A DNA stretch of 9,326 bases from Prevotella sp. UBA4341 (GTDB taxonomy: Bacteria > Bacteroidota > Bacteroidia > Bacteroidales > Bacteroidaceae): contig DGTH01000112.1 of NCBI GenBank assembly GCA_002393705.1, forward strand, positions 350 through 9,675, given 5' to 3'. The position numbers were made by a program, and so were the translations under genes. The notes under the pieces were generated by a model that saw only the letters and a list, made by a program, of their open reading frames with translations, searched no databases and was not told the DNA's origin. Positions 1 to 5,949 of this stretch are shown in pieces (within the stretch, counting starts at the first letter, position 1; the number at the start of each line of letters is the position of its first letter).

Positions 1-2161
1 ACTTCCACTTGTGGTACTCAATCCAGCGGAACTTCTCCTGCTGCTCGTCCTCGTAAGTGGCCGAGAGGGTATTAGTAGCCAGGTTGGCATAGTCCTTATC
101 GTCAAACTTCGACCAAGGCGGAGTCACCGTTACGGAGGCTACGAACTCTGAACCGCTACGCGGGAAGAGCTGGTTGTCGGTAGAGATGCGTGATAGCGTC
201 AGTCCCAAGTTGAGGTTGTTACAGTTACCATTGTTAATGACGAAGTAGCGCCAGTCTCTCAGCATGTAGCGCTGGTAGGCCAGCTGCAAGGAGAGCTGGA
301 AGAAGTCGTCAGGCCAGCGCAGTCGTTTACCCCAGCCTATGCTGGCACCGAAGAGCTGGATATACTTATCGTCGTCCAGATAAGCATCGTAGTTCATGTA
401 GTTGCTGCCGTAGTAGCCTACTCCACCATAGTAGTTGTACAGGTTGTTCATCCAGGCGGAGTTGTAGTAGGAGCTGTTCACGTCAGTCTGCTTCGAGAAG
501 AAAGCGCTCACGTTCAAGGCGTTAGGACGCTTTCCGCCAAACCACGACGTTGAGTAGCCTATGCTGTACGACTGATAGTACTTACCATTGGTCTGAGCTG
601 ACAATGACAGTTGTTCGCCGTCACCGGAGGGCAGGAAGCCACGATGCAGCTTGTTCTTTCCGAAGAGGTTGCGCAGCGAGAAGTTGTTGAACTTAATGCC
701 CACACGGCCTATGACACCCGTCTGTCCCCAACCTAAGGAGAACTCCAGCTGGTCATTCGATTTCTGCTCGAGCTTCCAGTCAATGTTAACCGTTCCGTCT
801 TCGTAGTTGGGCTTAATGTCAGGATTGACCTTTTCCGGGTCGAAGAATCCCATGGAGGCAATCTCACGTGCAGAACGCTGCAAGGCGTCCTTTGAGAAGA
901 GGTCGCCAGGCTTCGTGCGCAGTTCGCGGCGTACTACCTCCTCATAGAGTCGGTCGTTACCAAATATGCGCACCTGGCTGATGTGCGCTTGCGTGCCTTC
1001 TACGATACGCATCTCCAGGTCGATGGAGTCGCCCGTGATGTTAATCTCCGTAGGCTGCAGGTTGTAAAACAGGTAGCCATTATTCCAGTAAGCGTTGCCC
1101 ACTGCGTCATCATCCTCATTGAGTCGTTTCTGCATGAGCTTCTGGTTATAGACGTCGCCTTTCTTCATGCCCAGCAGCCGGTTCAGGTATTCAGTAGGAT
1201 AGACGGTGTTACCCACCCACGTTATGTTTCGAATGTAGTAACGCTGACCTTCATCTACCTTGACATAGATGCTGACGTGCTTGTCATCGACGTTCCAGAC
1301 GGAGTCCTCGAGAATGACAGCATCGCGGAAACCCAGTTCGTTGTATTTCTCAATCAGCTTCTTCTTGTCTTCTGTATAGCGCTCGTTAGTAAACTTCTTC
1401 GACTTCAGGAACGTAGAGAGCTTGCCGGCTTCGTGGGTCTTCTTGAAGACACCCTTAGTGAACAGCGTACCCTTGATTTTCCTGCTGCTCAGGTAATAGT
1501 TGCCGTCCAGGATGATGTCGCGCACCTTCATCTTGGCCTTCTTGTCAATCATTACGTCGAGAATGACCATGTTCTTGTTGGTGACGTCGTCACGCTGCAC
1601 AATCTCGATGACGGCATTCTTGTACCCCTTCTCATCAAAATACTTCTTGGCCAGGATTTTAGCACGGTCAATCACGTTGGGGTGCACACTCATACCTTTT
1701 ACCATGCCCAGTTTCTGCTCCAGGTCTTCGCGTTCCGACTTCTTCACGCCGCTGTAGTTGATGGTGCTTACGCGAGGCCTGATGGCCAGCTTGAAGCGCA
1801 AGTAAATCTTGTTGCCCACCAGCGAGTCGGCCGATATGCTGACCCTCGAGAAGAGTCCATGCTTCCAGTAACGGCTGACGGCTTGCGTTATTTCGGAGCC
1901 AGGCACCGATATGCGCTGGCCTACCGTCAGTCCAGACAAGCTGGTCAGCACATAGTCTTCGTAGCCTTCCACGCCTTCAACGGCTATGCCGCCAATCTCG
2001 CACTGACGTGGTGTGCCGGCATAGGAAATTTCAGGATTCACAATGACATCCTGGGCCAGAGAAGTGATAAGCGATAAGTGAAAGGCGATGAGCACCATCA
2101 GTACTCGTACCATCCACTTATGTCTTGAACTTCCAATTCCTATTCTTTTATTTATTCTCAT
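1..2161 (-). CDS. bamA: BamA, outer-membrane beta-barrel assembly protein (C-terminus outside window)
   Basis: This is the core of the BAM complex, which folds and inserts beta-barrel proteins into the outer membrane. The minus frame stays open from the ATG at 2161 to the window edge and gives about 720 residues. Residues 1-36 form a signal peptide (basic start, hydrophobic VLMVLIAF, cleavage near SLA|QD). Residues from about 48 to 463 are the POTRA region, with typical repeats such as EGTQAHISQVRIFGND and KPGDLFSKDALQRSAREI. The barrel begins near LEFSLGWGQTG (about 472) and the visible end, RWIEYHKWK, is the usual Bacteroidota BamA sequence. The family is generally near 850-900 residues, so the last strands are missing only because the window stops. 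The gene lies 17 nt after uppS, the usual order. A second in-frame ATG at 2113 would give a shorter, more standard signal peptide. I prefer 2161 because AAGGA abuts it, but this is not decisive. Confidence 0.96.
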   Translation of the reverse strand, partial: MRINKRIGIGSSRHKWMVRVLMVLIAFHLSLITSLAQDVIVNPEISYAGTPRQCEIGGIAVEGVEGYEDYVLTSLSGLTVGQRISVPGSEITQAVSRYWKHGLFSRVSISADSLVGNKIYLRFKLAIRPRVSTINYSGVKKSEREDLEQKLGMVKGMSVHPNVIDRAKILAKKYFDEKGYKNAVIEIVQRDDVTNKNMVILDVMIDKKAKMKVRDIILDGNYYLSSRKIKGTLFTKGVFKKTHEAGKLSTFLKSKKFTNERYTEDKKKLIEKYNELGFRDAVILEDSVWNVDDKHVSIYVKVDEGQRYYIRNITWVGNTVYPTEYLNRLLGMKKGDVYNQKLMQKRLNEDDDAVGNAYWNNGYLFYNLQPTEINITGDSIDLEMRIVEGTQAHISQVRIFGNDRLYEEVVRRELRTKPGDLFSKDALQRSAREIASMGFFDPEKVNPDIKPNYEDGTVNIDWKLEQKSNDQLEFSLGWGQTGVIGRVGIKFNNFSLRNLFGKNKLHRGFLPSGDGEQLSLSAQTNGKYYQSYSIGYSTSWFGGKRPNALNVSAFFSKQTDVNSSYYNSAWMNNLYNYYGGVGYYGSNYMNYDAYLDDDKYIQLFGASIGWGKRLRWPDDFFQLSLQLAYQRYMLRDWRYFVINNGNCNNLNLGLTLSRISTDNQLFPRSGSEFVASVTVTPPWSKFDDKDYANLATNTLSATYEDEQQEKFRWIEYHKWK
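2064..2091. repeat. Heptanucleotide array inside the bamA signal-peptide coding region
   Basis: Four 7-nt units on the plus strand, starting GTGATAA, GCGATAA and then two more diverged copies, lie exactly in the codons for the hydrophobic end of the bamA signal peptide (around AFHLSLIT). On the sense (minus) strand the units read TTATCAC-like and contain no stop in the bamA frame, whereas on the plus strand they carry TGA and TAA. Confidence 0.6.
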
Positions 2162-2180
2162 TCCTTACTACTTTTCACTT
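2160..2180 (-). repeat. Heptanucleotide array between uppS and bamA
   Basis: Three 7-nt units beginning with AAG (AAGTGAA, AAGTAGT, then AAGGAAT) start inside the uppS stop codon (2181-2179) and end in the bamA ATG at 2161. Stop triplets at 2181, 2177 and 2170 cover all three frames. The purine-rich tract may double as the bamA ribosome binding site. Weaker A/G-rich 7-nt periodicity may continue into the first codons of bamA. Confidence 0.5.
2162..2167 (-). promoter_or_regulatory. Possible ribosome binding site abutting the bamA start
   Basis: TAAGGA on the minus strand directly precedes ATG at 2161, with zero or one base between. This is closer than the usual Shine-Dalgarno spacing, so it may act weakly or may instead support a start further downstream (ATG at 2113). 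It also belongs to the 7-bp-periodic spacer after uppS, so the purine-rich match may simply reflect that repeat. Confidence 0.3.
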
Positions 2181-2910
2181 AACACTTGCCTTCGTCTTCT
2201 ACCTGCGCCTCGGTCTTTCCGTAGCGACGCTGCCGGCGCTGGAAGTCGGCAATGGCCTTGTGCAGTTCTTCCTCATGGAAGTCGGGCCAATACGTGTCAC
2301 AGAAATATAACTCAGCATAGGCAATCTGCCACAGCAGATAATTGGAGATACGCAGTTCGCCACCCGTACGGATAAGCAAGTCTGGGTCTGGCATGAAGCT
2401 GGTTGTCAGGTGACGGGTGATGGTCTCCTCGCTGATGTCTTCAGGCCGCAGGCCTTCGGCCACTATTTGTCTGGCGGCTTCCGTTATTTCCCATCGGCTA
2501 CTGTAGCTCATGGCAACGACAAGCGTCATGCCGTCGTTGGCGGCTGTTATTTCCTCCATGTGGCGAATCTTCTTCTGCACGCTTTCTGAGAGCCGCTGCC
2601 GATTGCCTATCAAGGTGAACTTCACGTTGTTGTCAGTAAACAGATTTATATCTACGAAGCTCAACACCAGGCCCATAAGAGCCTCTATCTCGTAAGCCGG
2701 ACGGTTCCAGTTCTCGGTTGAGAAGGTGTAAAGCGTCAGGTACTTCACGCCCAGACGTGCACATTCGGCAGTAATTCTCTTCACTGTCTGCAGTCCTTCC
2801 TTATGTCCGTACGTACGGTCTAGTCCGCGCTCCATAGCCCAACGGCCGTTGCCATCCATAATGATGGCGATGTGCTGCGGTATGCGTTCTCTGTCTAATT
2901 GATCGCTCAT
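2179..2910 (-). CDS. uppS: Isoprenyl transferase (undecaprenyl diphosphate synthase)
   Basis: This cytoplasmic cis-prenyltransferase adds isopentenyl diphosphate units to farnesyl diphosphate to make C55 undecaprenyl diphosphate, the lipid carrier for peptidoglycan, O-antigen and capsule precursors. From the ATG at 2910 it is 243 residues, normal for the family. The catalytic IMDGNGRWA holds Asp19. His36 (YGHKEG), FSTENWNRP (63-71) and [15 protein letters not shown] (181-195) with Glu200 in AYAELYF are the substrate-binding signatures, all intact. An upstream in-frame ATG at 2949 would add 13 polar residues ([12 protein letters not shown]) and overlap the preceding gene by 14 nt. I prefer 2910 because AGAAGAG sits just before it, because family proteins begin shortly before the [12 protein letters not shown] motif, and because the extra codons fall in a 7-bp-periodic spacer. 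It lies between the DUF6089-type gene and bamA, probably co-transcribed. Confidence 0.96.
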   Translation of the reverse strand: MSDQLDRERIPQHIAIIMDGNGRWAMERGLDRTYGHKEGLQTVKRITAECARLGVKYLTLYTFSTENWNRPAYEIEALMGLVLSFVDINLFTDNNVKFTLIGNRQRLSESVQKKIRHMEEITAANDGMTLVVAMSYSSRWEITEAARQIVAEGLRPEDISEETITRHLTTSFMPDPDLLIRTGGELRISNYLLWQIAYAELYFCDTYWPDFHEEELHKAIADFQRRQRRYGKTEAQVEDEGKC

Positions 2911-2911
2911 A

Positions 2912-2946
2912 TCTCTTCTGTCTTTACTGTTATCTTTAGTCTTTGT
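2912..2946 (-). repeat. Degenerate heptanucleotide array at the DUF6089-type/uppS junction
   Basis: On the minus strand five 7-nt units (ACAAAGA and CTAAAGA are the best pair) share A at unit positions 3 and 5, and G at position 6 in four of five. The stop codon of the upstream gene (2938-2936) lies in the second unit. The segment ends just before ATG 2910 and would be translated only if uppS began at 2949, giving a Lys/Asp-rich tail. Periodicity is weaker here than in the other arrays. Confidence 0.45.
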
Positions 2947-3628
2947 CATTATGACACGTCTTGCACTTCGCCCACAGGTCGTAGGTCAGTGCCACCTGGA
3001 GCACGCCGTAGCAGTCGGTATTTTTAAACAACCCGCTACTCTTGATGCCGTAAGGATCTTTCACTCCGTCCAGCTCGTCGCTCAGAGTAAAGTGCATAGC
3101 CCACTCCACGGCCAGGTTCAGGCGTTGTGCCACCTTATATTTAACACCTACCGCTAACGGCACATTGGCCGTCACGGTGCTTTTGTCGCCGCTTACCACC
3201 GTGGCTCCCAGTCCCAGTGCGATATAGGGTGTCAGGGGCTTTGCGCCACGATATTCCCGTCCTGTTCCGTAGGGCCAGAAGTTGTACTCGTACTTCAGGC
3301 TGGCGTCAATGAGCGAGTTCTTGAACGTCGAAGGCAGTGCTTCAGCCTCAGGGTACCAGGTCTTCTCGTCACTCAGCTTGCCTTTCAGCTGGCCATAGCT
3401 CACCTCGAACATCAGGGCCATGCGGGGGTTCATCTTCAGTCGTCCTATGAGTCCACCCATGGGTTGAAGGTTCTTCATCAGGTTTCCATTCAGGTCGCCC
3501 AGGTAGTTGACAACCCCTACGCCGCCACCCACGTCTAAGCGGTACTCAGGCTCCGTCTGGGCCTGTGCGGCCAGCGGCAGCAAGAGGAGAACACCTGCGG
3601 CCAGCGTCTTCCTTGCCAACGTCCTCAT
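2936..3628 (-). CDS. DUF6089-type outer-membrane beta-barrel protein
   Basis: This is a probable small outer-membrane beta-barrel of unknown function. From the ATG at 3628 it has 230 residues. Residues 1-23 form a clear signal peptide ([24 protein letters not shown]). The mature part is rich in alternating aromatic and glycine strands: [19 protein letters not shown] (31-49), [12 protein letters not shown] (110-121), [13 protein letters not shown] (133-145) and a final strand [10 protein letters not shown]. The opening 'EYRLDVGGG...YLGD' and the C-terminal CxxC resemble the DUF6089 family that commonly sits directly before uppS and bamA in Bacteroidales; I recognise this from memory without a search. 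Only TTG or GTG starts lie further upstream (3661, 3655), and they fall in the repeat spacer, so 3628 is chosen. The extreme C-terminus reads CKTCH, a formal CXXCH motif. The neighbours imply a role in envelope or outer-membrane maintenance, but this is inference. Confidence 0.85.
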   Translation of the reverse strand: MRTLARKTLAAGVLLLLPLAAQAQTEPEYRLDVGGGVGVVNYLGDLNGNLMKNLQPMGGLIGRLKMNPRMALMFEVSYGQLKGKLSDEKTWYPEAEALPSTFKNSLIDASLKYEYNFWPYGTGREYRGAKPLTPYIALGLGATVVSGDKSTVTANVPLAVGVKYKVAQRLNLAVEWAMHFTLSDELDGVKDPYGIKSSGLFKNTDCYGVLQVALTYDLWAKCKTCHNDKD

Positions 3629-3648
3629 TGCCCGTATCGTCTGAAAAC

Positions 3649-3683
3649 CTTTCACTCTCAACCTTCAAACTTCAACCTTCAAT
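3649..3683 (-). repeat. Heptanucleotide array between the DUF6242-type and DUF6089-type genes
   Basis: Five 7-nt units follow one another. On the minus strand the clearest are ATTGAAG, GTTGAAG and TTTGAAG (3683-3663), followed by the more diverged GTTGAGA and GTGAAAG. The stop codon of the DUF6242-type gene (TGA, 3681-3679) is part of the first unit, and TGA recurs at 3674, 3667 and 3660, so every frame is closed within 21 nt. It shares the 10-mer CACTCTCAAC (plus strand 3653-3662) with the repeat inside cca (8285-8294). Confidence 0.8.
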
Positions 3684-4863
3684 TTCCCCAGCCCATTCTG
3701 TTCAGCCGTCCGCGCCACATCTTGCCAGTAGTCTCCTGAACCATCCAGATGTAGTCCTCGTCATCGACGACGGCCTTGACGGGCTGCGTCTTATCGATAG
3801 TTGCAGGCAGGGTGTATATACTGCTCTTTTGCCACGTCACGCCGCCGTCCAGCGTCTCATAGACAGACAACTCCGCGCCGTTCAGCCCGATGGCCAGCAC
3901 CCTGTCATCATAATGCAGCAGCACGGGCTTTTTCAGCCGTGGCAGGAATTTAGTGAGGTTATTGTCAGGACGCTCCATATAGACCCACTTCTGAGTCCAC
4001 TCAACGCCCGTTACATCGACCAGTTTGTGCCAGACCATGGCCGCGTCGTCCTGCGGGAAAACGTCAGCCGACCGGTTGCCTATCATCAGCACATAGTCCA
4101 TGTCACCATAGTCGGCATAGTCGTAACTCACACAGGCCCAGTCTTCTGTAGGCAGGAAGCTGGTATATCCGTCCAGTTCTTCGTCGGTCCACGTCTGCCA
4201 CTGGTCAGTAGTCATCACCAGATGGCCGTCGGCGGCAAAGGCGTAAGCACCCTCACGGCTGCTTCCCACGTAGTTCATGGCAGCCTGTTCGGCGCTTTGC
4301 TTCTGCTGTTCCTGGGCATTGAAGGCAGTCTGCGCCTCAGCCGAGAGAGCGGTCTGCTCGCTCCAGCTGAACTGGTTGCCCTCCTGCTGGTGCACATTGA
4401 CGTTAAGCGTGTAGGTAACGTACTGCGCCGTGCCGAAGGCTACAACCCTGAGTTTTCTCGGCTGCGAGAGGTCGAGCGAGTCGGCGGACGAGTAGGCTGT
4501 CAGCGTGTTGGCGTCAGTCAGGCTCTCTATATACACACCACTATTATTATATGTACCTATAGTGACGAGCACCTTCTTTACGTCAGTGCCAGTAGGCAGC
4601 GAGTCGGCATTGAAGATTCGCCGCCCCACGTGGTCTATCGAAAATCTGTATTTTGAGCCTGCCAGCGTCACGGTGTATGTAGAGTCAGCGCCTGTCGATG
4701 AGGTGGTGTGCATGGTGCGGGTCAGCGTTCCGAGCACAAAGGTTGTAATGGCTGCGTCATTGCGCTGCACGACGCTTGTCTCGTCGTCCTTGTTACCCAA
4801 GCACGACGTACAACATAAAACCACCATGAGCGCTATTGCCAACAGTCCTGAGTATCTGTTCAT
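3679..4863 (-). CDS. DUF6242-type lipoprotein, predicted surface-exposed
   Basis: This is a lipoprotein of unknown function, 394 residues from the ATG at 4863. The signal peptide (LLAIALMVVLCCTSC) ends in a lipobox with the lipidated cysteine at residue 21. The following LGNKDDE contains K-D-D-E close to the cysteine, matching the lipoprotein export signal described for Bacteroidota (K followed by two acidic residues), which sends lipoproteins to the cell surface. Residues about 36-160 look like a beta-sandwich, including LPTGTDVKKVLVTIGTY, which I recognise as DUF6242-like. A polar Q/A-rich linker (about 165-195) follows. Residues about 200-394 have repeated Trp/Asp blade-like segments (TTDQWQTWTDEE, TLDGGVTWQKS), suggesting a partial or small beta-propeller with BNR-like Asp-box turns. 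A longer reading from a TTG at 4905 is rejected because it crosses the promoter box. The gene is first of the operon ending in uppS and bamA, so co-expression with outer-membrane assembly is likely. Confidence 0.85.
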   Translation of the reverse strand: MNRYSGLLAIALMVVLCCTSCLGNKDDETSVVQRNDAAITTFVLGTLTRTMHTTSSTGADSTYTVTLAGSKYRFSIDHVGRRIFNADSLPTGTDVKKVLVTIGTYNNSGVYIESLTDANTLTAYSSADSLDLSQPRKLRVVAFGTAQYVTYTLNVNVHQQEGNQFSWSEQTALSAEAQTAFNAQEQQKQSAEQAAMNYVGSSREGAYAFAADGHLVMTTDQWQTWTDEELDGYTSFLPTEDWACVSYDYADYGDMDYVLMIGNRSADVFPQDDAAMVWHKLVDVTGVEWTQKWVYMERPDNNLTKFLPRLKKPVLLHYDDRVLAIGLNGAELSVYETLDGGVTWQKSSIYTLPATIDKTQPVKAVVDDEDYIWMVQETTGKMWRGRLNRMGWGN

Positions 4864-4956
4864 TCGTCGTCTATTTTTCGTTTTTGGCTGCAAATTTACG
4901 CACAATTCTGCAAATAGCGGTCATTTTTACAAGAAAATTAATGAAATTTACTATTA
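4864..4956. other. AT-rich intergenic region between the two transcription units
   Basis: This gap separates the aldo/keto reductase stop from the DUF6242-type start and contains the -7 box described separately. A 5-bp inverted repeat (AAATT and AATTT around a 5-nt loop, about 4936-4950) lies just after the reductase stop, but it has no GC stem and no clear T run, so I do not call it a terminator. No open reading frame of note is present. Base composition is much more AT-rich than in the flanking genes. Confidence 0.6.
4891..4898 (-). promoter_or_regulatory. Bacteroidota -7 box upstream of the DUF6242-uppS-bamA operon
   Basis: TAAATTTG on the minus strand fits the TAnnTTTG -7 consensus and lies 27 nt before the ATG at 4863, leaving an A-rich leader of about 20-25 nt. 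No TTTG or TTG is found at the expected 19-21 nt further upstream; the nearest TTTG (4914-4911) is only 12 nt away. The promoter may therefore have a poor -33 element or need an activator. It lies in the AT-rich 93-bp gap, the longest intergenic gap inside the window, which supports a transcription-unit boundary here. Confidence 0.5.
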
Positions 4957-5895
4957 TTATACGCAAGCTAAGTTCTTCTGCAGCTGCTCTACCGAGCTGG
5001 CTCCTACCAAGACGGAAGTGACACCCTCCTGCTGCAACACCCAGCTGAGGGCGTGGGCAGCCATGGTGCGTCCCTGGGCCTCTGCGTCAGCCTTGAGGGT
5101 GAGCAGGTAGTCCTTCATCTGGGGTGTCAGCCGGTCGGGCTTCAGGAACTTTCCCTTCGCCATGCGCGAGTCGGCGGGTATTCCGCTCAGGTAGCGGTCG
5201 GTCAGCAGTCCCTGGGCCAGCGGCGAGAAGGCAATAAAGCCTATGCCCTCCTGACGGCAGAAGTCCAGAATGCCCTCCGTCATGGGCTGGCGATCCAGCA
5301 GGTTCAGCTTGCCCTGGTATATGAGTAGCGGCACGTCGCGCTGCTTCAGGTAGGCGGTAGCCTGCTTCAGGGGTTCCAAGGGCCAGTTGCTGATACCGAC
5401 GTAGAGGGCCTTGCCCGTCTTCACTATATCGACCAGTGCCTGCAGCGTCTCCTCAATGGGGGTGACGGGGTCGAAACGGTGGCTATAGAATAAATCGACG
5501 TAGTCCAGCCTCATGCGCCTGAGGCTCTGGTCCAGACTGGCCATGAGGTACTTTCTTGAGCCATGGTCGCCATAGGGTCCAGGCCACATGTCGTAGCCCG
5601 CCTTGGTCGAAATGAACAGTTCGTCCCTGTAAGGCCGGAAGTCGTCATCCATAAGCCGTCCCATGGTCTCCTCGGCAGAGCCATAGACAGGGCCGTAGTT
5701 GTTGGCCAGGTCAAAGTGGGTCACGCCATGGTCGAAGGCATAGTGGGTGATGGCGCGGCTGCGTTCGTAGGGGTCAACACTTCCAAAGTTGTGCCAGAAG
5801 CCCAGGCTCACTTTGGGTAACATCACGCCGCTGCGTCCGCAACGGGCAAACAGGCGCTCAGCATCGTCATAGCGGTGCTCGTCGGCCAAATACAT
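4957..5895 (-). CDS. Aldo/keto reductase, YghZ/Gpr-like, C-terminally short
   Basis: This is an NADPH-dependent aldo/keto reductase of the E. coli YghZ (L-glyceraldehyde 3-phosphate reductase) and KCNAB-like group, acting in the cytoplasm on small aldehydes such as methylglyoxal or glyceraldehyde 3-phosphate. The TIM-barrel signature is complete: Asp62 and Tyr67 (HFDLANNYGPVYGSAEE), Lys98 (ISTKAGYDMWPGPYG) and His139 (DLFYSHRFDPVTP) form the catalytic tetrad. YVGISNW and the cofactor motif VGASSVEQLQKN (297-308) are present. The protein then ends abruptly as LACV followed by TAA TAA TAG. At 312 residues it lacks roughly 25-35 C-terminal residues compared with YghZ (346), including the usual last helix. 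No continuation is visible in the other two frames, so this is a real end rather than a simple frameshift. The start at 5895 (ATG, preceded by AAAAGGA) is preferred over an in-frame GTG at 5910 lying in the repeat spacer. It is likely co-transcribed with the GH9 gene upstream. Confidence 0.92.
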   Translation of the reverse strand: MYLADEHRYDDAERLFARCGRSGVMLPKVSLGFWHNFGSVDPYERSRAITHYAFDHGVTHFDLANNYGPVYGSAEETMGRLMDDDFRPYRDELFISTKAGYDMWPGPYGDHGSRKYLMASLDQSLRRMRLDYVDLFYSHRFDPVTPIEETLQALVDIVKTGKALYVGISNWPLEPLKQATAYLKQRDVPLLIYQGKLNLLDRQPMTEGILDFCRQEGIGFIAFSPLAQGLLTDRYLSGIPADSRMAKGKFLKPDRLTPQMKDYLLTLKADAEAQGRTMAAHALSWVLQQEGVTSVLVGASSVEQLQKNLACV

Positions 5896-5907
5896 TCCTT
5901 TTAATTC

Positions 5908-5949
5908 CACAACTGTAAACTATATACTATCTGCTATGAACTAAAAACT
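5908..5949 (-). repeat. Heptanucleotide array between GH9 and the aldo/keto reductase
   Basis: On the minus strand six consecutive 7-nt units all begin with AG (for example AGTTCAT and AGTTTAC), giving AG at exact 7-nt steps across 42 nt. The first units include the GH9 stop codon (5943-5941). TAG recurs at 5936, 5929 and 5922, closing all three frames. The alternative GTG start of the reductase (5910) lies in the last unit. The array fills essentially the whole spacer down to the AAAAGGA before ATG 5895. Confidence 0.75.

Noticed and set aside
983..2077. Long plus-strand reading frame of 364 codons opposite bamA
   Set aside because: The minus frame here translates as unmistakable BamA POTRA domains. 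The plus frame has no recognisable domain and arises from the codon pattern of the opposite strand.
4864..4905. Longer DUF6242-type protein starting at TTG 4905
   Set aside because: The added codons cross the -7 box, and the lipoprotein signal peptide begins naturally at ATG 4863.
4936..4950. Transcription terminator after the aldo/keto reductase
   Set aside because: The inverted repeat AAATT/AATTT is short, made only of A and T, and lacks a clear T tract; such matches are expected by chance in AT-rich DNA.
4920..4957. Frameshift hiding the missing C-terminus of the aldo/keto reductase
   Set aside because: The other two frames downstream contain no sequence resembling the expected final helix and are themselves broken by stops, so a single base error would not restore the protein.
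4541..4961. Direct repeat CTATTATTATA at 4541-4551 and 4951-4961
   Set aside because: It is a low-complexity 11-mer; one copy encodes part of the DUF6242 domain and the other forms the stop codons of the reductase. There is no further similarity around them.
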